Source of the DNA: JBDTOX01 sp039933015 | Lineage (GTDB): Bacteria > Pseudomonadota > Gammaproteobacteria > Burkholderiales > Methylophilaceae | Reading direction: 5' to 3' | Assembly (NCBI GenBank): GCA_039933015.1 | Contig: JBDTOX010000165.1 | Coordinates: 1 to 27,286 of the forward strand | DNA: 27,286 nucleotides | Shown here: positions 15,746-23,425 of the stretch, piece by piece | Layout: each line of letters begins with the position of its first letter | How positions within the stretch are numbered: the stretch's first letter is position 1 | Translations under genes and position numbers: made by a program | The notes under the pieces: generated by a model | What the model was told of the DNA's origin: nothing | Seen by the model: the letters and a program-made list of their open reading frames with translations, nothing else | The model's database searches: none

Positions 15746-16756
15746 TCAGGCCCGCTTTTTGTCAGTAATGGGCTCGGGTCTTAGCCCTCGTTCGCAGTCG
15801 CGGCAGCGGCGGCAGAATTCCCGTAGCCATAGCATGGGAGATTCCCCGGCCTGGTGTGCAGTTGTATGTTCAAAGAATACGTGGCGCGACAAGCCGAAGA
15901 ATTGCTCAATATCGGCCTTGACCGGATTGAAGGCGGGCTTCCTGCTCAGGAATGCTTCAAGTGTATCGTTGAACACGCTGGTGCCAGCAGTAGCATTGAG
16001 TGATTGATGCACACGCGATACGGCTGTTTGCAAACTGACGTCCGTAATGGGCAGCTTGCGCAGCTTATTCAGGTCACGATAGGCCCGGGCAAAAGGCCCG
16101 CCCATGCGCGGCAGCCATGCACGGCGGCCCAGGATGTAAAGCAGGCCCAGCAGCGCTGCCGCCAAGATGGCGAGTAAGACTTTGAGGCGCAGCTTTTCCG
16201 GGCCGGCATCCAGCAGCAGAGGCCCACGGAATGTACTCATGTCGTATTGAATTTTCACATCACCGTAAATTGCAATGGGCGAAATTGCAAAATCCCAGCC
16301 TGGTATGCGGTACTGCACCACCTTGCCGTCAGCAATCAGTTTGATATATTCGGCAGGCAGGGCGGCGTGCTTGGCCACCACATTATTGGTAAAGACCTGA
16401 TAGGCAAGATGGATGGTGTAGGTGGTGGTGGCCGCATGCGCTTCCTGCGTATGCGAAATGCTGTGCAGTTCGATGCCGATGATCTGGCCCTTATAGCGCT
16501 TTTCGTAGCCGACAATCGGCAGTGAGGTATCCAGCAGCGTATAGGGTTTTTTCACATCGAGCGTGATGGTGCGCTCCAGGATGTCCCCCACCGTGTAGCC
16601 GACACTACGCTCAGGATTTTCCTCATGCAGCGTGATCATGCCGTCCTTGATGGTCTCGACAGCTTCGTCCGCCAAGACCGCCGGAATCAAACTCGTGCTG
16701 AAAAACAGTGCAAATAGCACTGCTACAAGATAGTGTTGATTAGTGCCGGGCTTCAT
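15746..16756 (-). CDS. mxaA: MxaA, methanol dehydrogenase calcium-insertion protein
   Basis: 336 aa. A Sec signal peptide (1-29, cleavage after AVLA) leads to a periplasmic beta-rich domain with ERSVGYTVGDILER near 49-62, which resembles MxaA and the oxygen-tolerance (BatD-like) proteins; one membrane span near 190-208 is followed by a cytoplasmic C-terminal domain of about 125 residues. In Methylobacterium, loss of mxaA gives calcium-free, inactive methanol dehydrogenase. The start follows the mxaS stop by 2 bases (TGA, two bases, ATG), so translation is probably coupled. Confidence 0.87.
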   Translation of the reverse strand: MKPGTNQHYLVAVLFALFFSTSLIPAVLADEAVETIKDGMITLHEENPERSVGYTVGDILERTITLDVKKPYTLLDTSLPIVGYEKRYKGQIIGIELHSISHTQEAHAATTTYTIHLAYQVFTNNVVAKHAALPAEYIKLIADGKVVQYRIPGWDFAISPIAIYGDVKIQYDMSTFRGPLLLDAGPEKLRLKVLLAILAAALLGLLYILGRRAWLPRMGGPFARAYRDLNKLRKLPITDVSLQTAVSRVHQSLNATAGTSVFNDTLEAFLSRKPAFNPVKADIEQFFGLSRHVFFEHTTAHQAGESPMLWLREFCRRCRDCERGLRPEPITDKKRA

Positions 16757-16758
16757 AA

Positions 16759-17625
16759 TCAGGTAGCTACAAATTGCTGAAAGTATTCTGTCAATGCATC
16801 CGCATCGAAGTCGCCTTCCACGAAAAATGGCGGCATGTCAAAACGCATGAACATTGCATGAATTTCGCTGCGTCTTTTTTCGAACGACTCAATGATGCGC
16901 GCTCTAAAACCCTTGCGTAAAAACAGGGTACGTTTGGCACCGGTTTCGCTATCGGTCACACTGGCTATGCCAAATTCCGGCAGGGTCTGGTACTCTTCCG
17001 CATCCCATAGCACCATGGGCACGATATGGTGGCGCAGCAGCATGGGCAGCGCGTCTTTGAGTAGTGTGAGCGGCATGTGGAAATCGGAAATCAGGAAAAG
17101 CAGCGAGCGTTCACGCGGCAAGTAGCGGTAGATGTCCAGCACGCCGCGACTGCTCACCGGTTGCGGGTGGTAATCTTTCAGGCGTTCCGCAAGTTCAATC
17201 GCCATGTAAGGCTTGACCGAGGCTGTGCTGATCCAGTCTTCCCGCACTACATCATCAAAACCGATAAAGCTGAAAGGATCGCCGGTGTGACTGGCGGATT
17301 GCGCTACGGATTCGGCAATTTCCGCGGCCAGCTTGATTTTGCGCTTTTTGCTGCCGAAATTCATGGAGCTTGAAAGGTCGCAAATCACAAAAACAGGCGT
17401 GGAGCTTTTCTGGTTAAAAAGGCGTACGTAAACCTGTTCCAGCGGATCGCGGATCGTCTGCCGTATATCTATGCGGCGCGGGTCGGGGTAGGACAGCAAG
17501 GTGGTATGCCCACGGAACTCCATGCCCAGGCCGCGCTGGGTGCTGGCATGGCGGCCAGGCTGGCGTCCGCGCGAGCGCCAGCCGATGTGGTAGGAGAATT
17601 CCTTGATTTGTGCATGAGGTGTCAT
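16759..17625 (-). CDS. mxaS: MxaS, DUF58 protein of the methanol oxidation cluster
   Basis: 288-aa cytoplasmic protein of the DUF58 group with a VWA-like core: DLSSSMNFG near 83-91 forms an intact metal-ion site (Asp83, Ser85, Ser87), and FLISDFHMPL is a later core strand. DUF58 proteins pair with MoxR-type ATPases, and here mxaR is two genes upstream. It likely links the ATPase to the membrane VWA proteins. There is no clear Shine-Dalgarno before the ATG at 17625; instead a GC-rich hairpin lies 11 bases upstream. A small secreted protein gene separates it from mxaR, whereas mxaR and mxaS are adjacent in the classical cluster. Confidence 0.88.
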   Translation of the reverse strand: MTPHAQIKEFSYHIGWRSRGRQPGRHASTQRGLGMEFRGHTTLLSYPDPRRIDIRQTIRDPLEQVYVRLFNQKSSTPVFVICDLSSSMNFGSKKRKIKLAAEIAESVAQSASHTGDPFSFIGFDDVVREDWISTASVKPYMAIELAERLKDYHPQPVSSRGVLDIYRYLPRERSLLFLISDFHMPLTLLKDALPMLLRHHIVPMVLWDAEEYQTLPEFGIASVTDSETGAKRTLFLRKGFRARIIESFEKRRSEIHAMFMRFDMPPFFVEGDFDADALTEYFQQFVAT

Positions 17626-17635
17626 GTTAAAACCG

Positions 17636-17653
17636 GGCCTGGCCAGCCAGGCC
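17636..17653 (-). terminator. GC-rich hairpin just before mxaS, possible attenuator
   Basis: GGCCTGGC and GCCAGGCC pair perfectly across a 2-base centre, and on the mxa strand the hairpin is followed by CCGGTTTT before the mxaS ATG. It lies in the 79-base gap after the DUF3280-like gene. It could cause partial termination or hide the mxaS ribosome site; it could equally be an mRNA-processing barrier. Confidence 0.4.
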
Positions 17654-17704
17654 GCACAATCTCATCTGTCGTGTGCAACAATGTTGTAGGCGGCCTGTTA
17701 CGCA

Positions 17705-18235
17705 TCAGTGCGCCTGCCCCGCCAATTCCTGGAGTTTTTCGCTCACCATGTTCGCGAGTTTTTCCGCGCTGCGTGCTGTGGTGTTTTTATCCAGCCAGGA
17801 GCTTTCCAGCTGGGAGGCTTTCGCCAGTACTACCTGCTGCGTTTTGATATCAACCAACAGAATTCTGGGATAGACGAACAGATAGGTTGGCTTCAGGGCC
17901 ACCGCTATTACCAGGTAATCAGCGCCACTGCCCTCCGCCAATGTTGCGGCATGCTCGACGCGATCGAACAGGTAGGTGGGGGAATTGGCTGATAATTCCG
18001 CTTTCAACCGCTCGTTTACCGGCACAAGCTCTACGCCATTATCAACAAGCTTCTGTTTGAAAGTGGAAGATAAATATTCGATACGCGCCAATTCTTGCGG
18101 CGCGTTAGGCAGATCCGTGAGGTCATTGAGCTGGAAATCCAGGGCCATGACTTTGGCATCTTTGCCGGCAAAAGCGGTGGTGTTGATCAGGGTAAGCAGG
18201 ATGACAAAAAAAATGACTTTCAATGGATTTTTCAT
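17705..18235 (-). CDS. Secreted protein, DUF3280/DUF2380-like, between mxaR and mxaS
   Basis: 176 aa with a Sec signal peptide (about 1-23, cleavage after AFA, no lipobox cysteine). The mature part starts with KVMALDFQLNDLTDL and contains GADYLVIAVALKPTYLFVY and ILLVDIKTQQVVLAKASQ, which looks like the small alpha/beta fold of DUF3280/DUF2380 periplasmic proteins; the family name is from memory and should be checked. Function unknown. The ATG at 18235 has AAGGAG 6 bases before it and decides the start, although the frame is open to 18451 inside mxaR. It is 49 bases from mxaR and in the same direction, so probably cotranscribed and linked to dehydrogenase maturation. Confidence 0.7.
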   Translation of the reverse strand: MKNPLKVIFFVILLTLINTTAFAGKDAKVMALDFQLNDLTDLPNAPQELARIEYLSSTFKQKLVDNGVELVPVNERLKAELSANSPTYLFDRVEHAATLAEGSGADYLVIAVALKPTYLFVYPRILLVDIKTQQVVLAKASQLESSWLDKNTTARSAEKLANMVSEKLQELAGQAH

Positions 18236-18284
18236 ACGATGCTCCTTATGCCGGGCGGTTAATTGATGTATCTCTGCCAGTATG

Positions 18285-19301
18285 TCAGGGTGTAGCGACG
18301 ACGTTGATAATCCCGGCCAGCAATTCACGCGCGATTTCGGTGCGACGCATTTCATAAACCGGACTGAATACCAGACGGTGAGCCACGGTTGGATGGAATA
18401 CAGCATGCACATCTTCCGGTAATACGGCATCTCGCTCATTGAGCCAGGCATTCACACGTGCGGCCCGCAGCATCATGCTCATGCCGCGCGGGCTGGCGCC
18501 TGCAAGCACCAGCCTGTTCATATCCACACCGCTGACCTTGATGCCAAAATCAGTGGGCGACTTGGTAGCACGCCATAAATCCAGTGCATAACGGCGCAAG
18601 GTAGGGCTGGCTTCGACATGGGACTGAATGACGGCGGAGAATTCATTGAGCTGATCGAATTGCAAGATATCGGCTGGTACGGTATTTACCAAGGCATCTA
18701 CGTTGTGAAAGCGGGTGTCAAATACCAGTGACTCCATGATGCCGGCATCCGTGGGCACCACAATCGAAATTTCCATCATGAAGCGGTCACGCGCAGCAGA
18801 TGGAATCTCGAAAGTTTCTTCCTTCTCCACCTGGTTGCGGTCGGCAAATACCAGCATGTGCGGGAAATGATGCTCTGCGTTGAATGCAGACAAGGTGCGC
18901 TCAGCCATCACGCGCAGCAACAAGGAGTGAACTTGCGGTCGCGCACGGTTAATTTCGTTAAAGAAAAATACTGAAAGATCCACACCTGACATTAACAGCG
19001 GGCCGGGGCTTACATGCGGTTTTCCATCTTCACCCAGATAGGTGTGATAGACCAGATCGTTGGGCATCAGGTCTATCGTACCTTCAATACGCTGATATCC
19101 ACCGCCAATACCACGCGTAAAAGCTCGCAGCAGAGTGGTTTTCCCTACGCCAACATCACCTTCAAGCAACACATGACCGCGCGCAAAAATAGAAGTGGTA
19201 ATCAGGCGTATGGGGGATTGCTGGCCCACGACTACCTTGTGTATTTCTGATTCCAGTTTTAGCGCATGTTCGCGCCAGTCGGCCAACTGGCAGTCGCTCA
19301 T
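18285..19301 (-). CDS. mxaR: MxaR, MoxR-type AAA+ ATPase
   Basis: 338 aa, first gene of the cluster. Walker A is GDVGVGKT at 48-55 and Walker B is VFFFNE at 111-116, followed by INRARPQVHSLLLRVMAE, which is typical of MoxR chaperones; the C-terminal lid contains GASPRGMSMMLRAARVNAWL. MoxR ATPases act with DUF58 and VWA proteins in metal insertion or complex assembly; the type member was found in methanol oxidation. The ATG at 19301 gives the normal length; the ribosome site is weak (GGGA). A fair promoter lies 64-92 bases upstream, and fabA is divergent. Confidence 0.9.
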   Translation of the reverse strand: MSDCQLADWREHALKLESEIHKVVVGQQSPIRLITTSIFARGHVLLEGDVGVGKTTLLRAFTRGIGGGYQRIEGTIDLMPNDLVYHTYLGEDGKPHVSPGPLLMSGVDLSVFFFNEINRARPQVHSLLLRVMAERTLSAFNAEHHFPHMLVFADRNQVEKEETFEIPSAARDRFMMEISIVVPTDAGIMESLVFDTRFHNVDALVNTVPADILQFDQLNEFSAVIQSHVEASPTLRRYALDLWRATKSPTDFGIKVSGVDMNRLVLAGASPRGMSMMLRAARVNAWLNERDAVLPEDVHAVFHPTVAHRLVFSPVYEMRRTEIARELLAGIINVVATP

Positions 19302-19322
19302 TGACTTGTCCCGTGATTACAA

Positions 19323-19431
19323 ATGAACTAAAAAAGTAATGAAAAATACGTAAATTGAAGATGGATAGTAACGACATTAAGCTAAGGTGTAAACGGATCG
19401 GTATACCCCTGTTTTTTAAGCTTTAGTTCAT
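19323..19431. repeat. Paired 10-bp inverted elements in the mxaR-fabA intergenic region
   Basis: ATGAACTAAA (19323-19332) recurs as its exact reverse complement TTTAGTTCAT (19422-19431). The arms lie on either side of the mxaR promoter in the 207-base divergent region, which has no coding sequence. GGTATACC (19400-19407), a perfect palindrome, lies between them. The spacing suits two binding sites for one regulator better than a hairpin. Confidence 0.4.
19365..19393 (-). promoter_or_regulatory. Probable promoter of the mxaR operon
   Basis: Read on the minus strand: TTTACA (19393-19388), a 17-base spacer, then TACTAT (19370-19365). The -35 box matches 5 of 6 and the -10 box 4 of 6 sigma70 positions. 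The leader to the mxaR ATG would be about 55-60 bases. Confidence 0.45.
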
Positions 19432-19508
19432 GGGGCTTTCGTTTGGCGGCGTTTCCGGCGAAAATAGCGGTTATTTCATTCTGGCCTGGCACGTAAGTGC
19501 CCAATTCA

Positions 19509-20024
19509 ATGCAAAAACAAAACAGCTTTACCTATGAGGAGCTACTTACCTGCGGGCGTGGCCAAATGTTTGGCGCAGGCAATGCACAGTTGCCACTGCC
19601 GCCGATGTTGATGTTTGACCGTATCGTTTCCATTACCGAGGATGGCGGCAAGTATGGCAATGGCCAAATTATTGCCGAGCTGGATGTACATCCCGATTTA
19701 TGGTTTTTTAAATGTCATTTTGAAGGCGATCCGGTAATGCCCGGCTGTCTGGGGCTGGATGCCATGTGGCAGTTGGTCGGCTTCTTCCTGGGCTGGATGG
19801 GCGGTCCAGGACGTGGTCGTGCGTTGGGTGCGGGCGAGGTCAAGTTTAGCGGCCAGGTACTGCCCACAGGTAAGAAAATTACTTACTATATCGATCTGAA
19901 ACGCGTCATCATGCGCAAGCTGGTGATGGGAATTGCCGATGCGCGCATGGAACTTGATGGTCGCGAAATTTATGTGGCCAATGACCTGCGCGTAGGTTTA
20001 TTTACGCGCACGGATAATTTTTAA
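19509..20024 (+). CDS. fabA: 3-hydroxydecanoyl-ACP dehydratase/isomerase
   Basis: Dehydrates 3-hydroxydecanoyl-ACP and isomerises trans-2- to cis-3-decenoyl-ACP, the branch point to unsaturated fatty acids. From the ATG at 19509 the protein has 171 aa and the active-site pair falls at His70 (FFKCHF) and Asp84 (PGCLGLDAMWQ), the same numbers as the mature E. coli enzyme; the in-frame GTG at 19497 would add only MPNS. No Shine-Dalgarno is apparent. The gene is followed by fabB after 47 bases, the usual partner, and is divergent from mxaR. FabA is not universal in Betaproteobacteria, so this pair is of some taxonomic use. Confidence 0.96.
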   Translation: MQKQNSFTYEELLTCGRGQMFGAGNAQLPLPPMLMFDRIVSITEDGGKYGNGQIIAELDVHPDLWFFKCHFEGDPVMPGCLGLDAMWQLVGFFLGWMGGPGRGRALGAGEVKFSGQVLPTGKKITYYIDLKRVIMRKLVMGIADARMELDGREIYVANDLRVGLFTRTDNF

Positions 20025-20071
20025 TTTTAGCAATTCATAACTGTAGCTAATTTTTTGAGGAGAACACGATT

Positions 20072-21307
20072 ATGCGTCGTGTCGTCGTCACTGGCATGGG
20101 GATAGTCTCCAGCCTTGGTAACAATAAAGCAGAAGTATTAGATAGCCTGAAAGCCGGGCGTTCTGGCATCACGTATCAGCAGGAATATGCTGATCATGGC
20201 CTGCGTTCGCATGTGGCGGGCTCGGTAAAAAACCTGAATGTGCAGGAACTGATAGACCGCAAGCTCCTGCGCTTCATGGCTAAGGGTCATGCTTATGCCT
20301 GGATAGCCATGCAGGAGGCTATTGCCGATGCCAACTTGCCGCCAGAGTTGGTGTCGAATATCCGCACCGGCCTCATCGTAGGCGCAGGCGGCACATCCAC
20401 CGAAAGCATGCTGGAAGCCACTGATACGCTGCGTGAAAAAGGTATCCGCCGTGTGGGGCCTTACATGGTCACTAAAACCATGTCGAGCGGCGTTGCAGCT
20501 TGTCTGGCGACAGGTGCGCAGATCAAGGGTGTCAATTACGGTATCAGCTCGGCCTGTTCCACCAGCGCACACTGTATCGGTGCTGGCGTGGAACAAATCC
20601 AGCTGGGCAAACAGGACGTGGTGTTTGCGGGTGGCGCCGAAGAAGAGCATTGGACCATGTCTTTTCTGTTCGATGCCATGGGTGCGCTTTCCAGTAAATA
20701 TAACGACACTCCGGACAAGGCTTCGCGCACTTACGATGCTAACCGAGATGGTTTCGTCATCTCCGGCGGTGGCGGTATTCTGGTGCTGGAAGAATACGAG
20801 CACGCCAAAAAGCGCGGCGCGAAGATTTATGCAGAAGTGGTTGGATATGGTGCCACTTCGGATGGCTACGATATGGTCGCGCCGAGCGGCGAGGGCGCCG
20901 AGCGCTGCATGCGCATGGCGCTGGAGGGCGTGCAAGGCGGTGTGGATTATATCAATACGCACGGTACCAGTACGCCAGTAGGCGACGTTAAGGAGCTGGA
21001 AGCGATACGCGCAGTATTTGGCGATAATGCTGATGGCAAGGTGCCGGCGATTGCCTCAACCAAATCGCTCTCGGGTCATGCATTGGGCGCGGCGGGAGTA
21101 AATGAAGCCATCTACACCCTGCTCATGATGGAAAACAATTTCATTGCGGCGTCAGCCAATATCGAAACGCTGGACCCGGTGGCCGAAGGCTTGCCCATTG
21201 TGCGTAAGCGCATTGATAACGCCAACATCCAGACCGCGCTGTCCAACAGCTTCGGCTTTGGCGGAACCAATGCCACGCTGACCTTCTCGCGCAAAAATCT
21301 TGGCTAA
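20072..21307 (+). CDS. fabB: 3-oxoacyl-ACP synthase I
   Basis: Beta-ketoacyl-ACP synthase that elongates cis-3-decenoyl-ACP supplied by FabA. 411 aa. The Cys-His-His catalytic set is present: Cys162 in SSACSTS, His297 in THGTSTPVGD and His336 in KSLSGHALGAAG, each one to three positions from the E. coli FabB residues. Pairing with fabA and closeness in sequence favour FabB over FabF. A strong GAGGAGA ribosome site precedes the ATG. It converges on the Mth938-like gene with 10 bases between stops. Confidence 0.95.
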   Translation: MRRVVVTGMGIVSSLGNNKAEVLDSLKAGRSGITYQQEYADHGLRSHVAGSVKNLNVQELIDRKLLRFMAKGHAYAWIAMQEAIADANLPPELVSNIRTGLIVGAGGTSTESMLEATDTLREKGIRRVGPYMVTKTMSSGVAACLATGAQIKGVNYGISSACSTSAHCIGAGVEQIQLGKQDVVFAGGAEEEHWTMSFLFDAMGALSSKYNDTPDKASRTYDANRDGFVISGGGGILVLEEYEHAKKRGAKIYAEVVGYGATSDGYDMVAPSGEGAERCMRMALEGVQGGVDYINTHGTSTPVGDVKELEAIRAVFGDNADGKVPAIASTKSLSGHALGAAGVNEAIYTLLMMENNFIAASANIETLDPVAEGLPIVRKRIDNANIQTALSNSFGFGGTNATLTFSRKNLG

Positions 21308-21317
21308 ATAGCTTGGA

Positions 21318-21686
21318 TTAAATAATTAGCGCTGCCGCAACGTTGCGGCCTTCTGCCATCAGGATGTTGTAGGTACGGCAGGCGGCGGCAGTTGCCATGC
21401 ACTCGATGCCGATTCCAGCTTCGACCAATGGATGGCTGATGCGCGGGTGAACAAAGCGGTGGCTGGCGCCGGTGCCAAGTAATACGACTTCAGGCTTCAA
21501 TGCGGCAAGCTGTGCAAAATGCTCTGCGGCAAGGTCATCAAAATCCTTGACTAGCCAATCAGTGATTACCTTGTCCGGCAACACAATCAGGCTGTGTTCA
21601 AAGCGTGTGGTATTTACTTCGACCCAACCTTCACTGTAGCCCGTGATAAGTTGGTTGCCGGAGGCGCGTGTCAGGTGCAGTTTCAT
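21318..21686 (-). CDS. Mth938-like (DUF498) protein
   Basis: 122-aa small cytoplasmic protein of the Mth938/Xcc1710 family, which also contains mitochondrial complex I assembly factor NDUFAF3. Visible features are FEHSLIVLPDKV near 29-40, LKPEVVLLGTG near 63-73 and the C-terminal GIECMATAAACRTYNILMAEGR near 92-113. The bacterial function is not established. In several Betaproteobacteria it is found divergent from an alanine aminotransferase gene, as here (78 bases between the starts). The family call is by recognition of the conserved core. Confidence 0.83.
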   Translation of the reverse strand: MKLHLTRASGNQLITGYSEGWVEVNTTRFEHSLIVLPDKVITDWLVKDFDDLAAEHFAQLAALKPEVVLLGTGASHRFVHPRISHPLVEAGIGIECMATAAACRTYNILMAEGRNVAAALII

Positions 21687-21764
21687 ACAATGGTATGCCT
21701 AGGTTGGATTGCTGGGAAGGCCTTCACACTGTAAGATAACACACTTTTTTCTAGGTGTTTCAAC

Positions 21765-22991
21765 GTGAAACCCATACTTAAATCTTCCAAACTCAGCAAC
21801 GTGTGCTACGACATTCGTGGCCCGGTGCTGGCGCGCGCGCGCGCGATGGAAGACGAGGGCCACCGCATTATCAAGCTGAATATCGGCAACCCCGCGCCAT
21901 TTGGCTTTGAAGCGCCAGAAGAAATCCTGCAGGATGTGATCCTCAACATGGGGTTGGCTTCGGGGTATACCGATTCCAAAGGCCTGTTTGCAGCGCGCAA
22001 GGCCATCATGCATTACACCCAGCAAAAGCAGATTCCTGCTGTGCATATCGATGACATCATCATCGGCAATGGTGTTTCCGAACTGATAGTGATGGCAATG
22101 CAGGCGCTGTTGAACAACGGCGACCAGATTCTGGTGCCCATGCCGGATTATCCTTTGTGGACCGCTGCGGTTACGCTGGCAGGCGGTACGCCGCGTCATT
22201 ACCTGTGTGACGAGCAATCCGACTGGTTGCCGGACCTCGATGATATCGAAGCCAAAATTACTGCTAATACGCGCGGTATTGTCATCATCAACCCCAATAA
22301 TCCAACCGGTGCCCTATATCCGCCGGAATTTCTGCAAAAGCTGGTTGAAGTTGCGCGACAGCACAAGCTGGTGGTTTTTGCCGATGAGATTTACGACAAA
22401 GTGCTGTATGACGGCAATACGCATACCTCGATTGCCGCGCTGGCCGATGATGTGCTGTTTGTTACGTTTAATGGCCTTTCCAAAAATTACCGTACCTGTG
22501 GCTACCGTGCCGGCTGGATGGTGGTGTCGGGTGAGAAGCGTCATGCACAGGATTACATCGAAGGCCTGAACATGCTGGCCTCCATGCGCCTGTGCGCCAA
22601 TGTGCCAGGGCAGTTGGCTATCCAGACTGCGCTGGGCGGTTATCAGAGTATCAATGACCTGGTAGCGCCAACGGGACGTCTTTGCAAGCAACGTGACCTC
22701 GCCTACCAGTTGCTGACGGACATGCCAGGCGTCACTTGTAGCAAGCCAGCAGCGGCGCTGTATTTATTTCCCAGGCTGGACCCGAAAATCTATCCGATTG
22801 CTGACGACCAGCAATTCATACTGGATTTGCTGCTGGAAGAAAAAGTCTTGCTGGTGCAGGGCAGCGGTTTTAACTGGAAGCAGCCTGATCATTTCCGCGT
22901 GGTGTTCCTGCCCAATGTTGATGATCTCACTGAGGCCATGGGGCGTATTGCACGGTTTCTGGAACAGTACCGCAAGCGCCACGGTGCATGA
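21765..22991 (+). CDS. alaA: Alanine aminotransferase, AlaA type
   Basis: PLP-dependent fold-type I aminotransferase making alanine from pyruvate and glutamate. 408 aa. It follows E. coli AlaA closely: SSKLSNVCYDIRGPVL near 7-22, KLNIGNPAPFGF near 37-48, IINPNNPTGA near 174-183 and the PLP lysine in NGLSKNYR at Lys240, the same number as in E. coli AlaA; MLASMRLCANVPGQ follows. The start is a GTG at 21765, which gives the conserved N-terminus. The stop overlaps the start of the GNAT gene (ATGA). The run alaA-GNAT-hom-thrC has no gap, so it is probably one amino-acid operon. Confidence 0.93.
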   Translation: MKPILKSSKLSNVCYDIRGPVLARARAMEDEGHRIIKLNIGNPAPFGFEAPEEILQDVILNMGLASGYTDSKGLFAARKAIMHYTQQKQIPAVHIDDIIIGNGVSELIVMAMQALLNNGDQILVPMPDYPLWTAAVTLAGGTPRHYLCDEQSDWLPDLDDIEAKITANTRGIVIINPNNPTGALYPPEFLQKLVEVARQHKLVVFADEIYDKVLYDGNTHTSIAALADDVLFVTFNGLSKNYRTCGYRAGWMVVSGEKRHAQDYIEGLNMLASMRLCANVPGQLAIQTALGGYQSINDLVAPTGRLCKQRDLAYQLLTDMPGVTCSKPAAALYLFPRLDPKIYPIADDQQFILDLLLEEKVLLVQGSGFNWKQPDHFRVVFLPNVDDLTEAMGRIARFLEQYRKRHGA

Positions 22992-23425
22992 GACTGGTCG
23001 AGATTACGGATGATGGCGGCGGTATAGTTGAACCGCTCTGGCTGATACGTGCTGAGATGGTGCACCGACAGTTGCGCCCGCAGCTTCCACTCGATTACCT
23101 GGGCCGCATGCACCAGGTGTTCGCCAATGGTGCGCGACTGATGGTTGTGGTGGATAACGAGCGGGTTCTGGGCCTGGGACTGTGGCGACTGATCGAGAAC
23201 ACCTACGAAGGGCGTCGATTGTATGTGGATGACTTGGTGACCGACGAGTCCACGCGCTCGCAAGGCGTGGGAAAACTCCTGCTGCAGCATCTGGAACAGC
23301 AGGCGCGCACGCTGGGTTGTGAGGTGCTGGCGCTGGATTCCGGCGTGCAGCGTGTCGAAGCGCATAAGTTTTATTTTCGTGAGGGGATGCATATCCGCTC
23401 GTTTTGCTTTAGGAAAACTCTGTAA
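22988..23425 (+). CDS. GNAT-family N-acetyltransferase
   Basis: 145 aa, one GNAT domain. Acetyl-CoA binding motif A is clear: LYVDDLVTDESTRSQGVGKLLL, with the R-x-Q-G-V-G-K core at 90-96, followed by LGCEVLALDSGVQR and AHKFYFREGM, typical motif B. The substrate cannot be told. It overlaps alaA by 4 bases and shares one base with hom (TAATG), so it is translated with both. Its tight place between an aminotransferase and homoserine dehydrogenase hints at a link to amino acids, but this is only position. Confidence 0.88.
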   Translation: MRLVEITDDGGGIVEPLWLIRAEMVHRQLRPQLPLDYLGRMHQVFANGARLMVVVDNERVLGLGLWRLIENTYEGRRLYVDDLVTDESTRSQGVGKLLLQHLEQQARTLGCEVLALDSGVQRVEAHKFYFREGMHIRSFCFRKTL

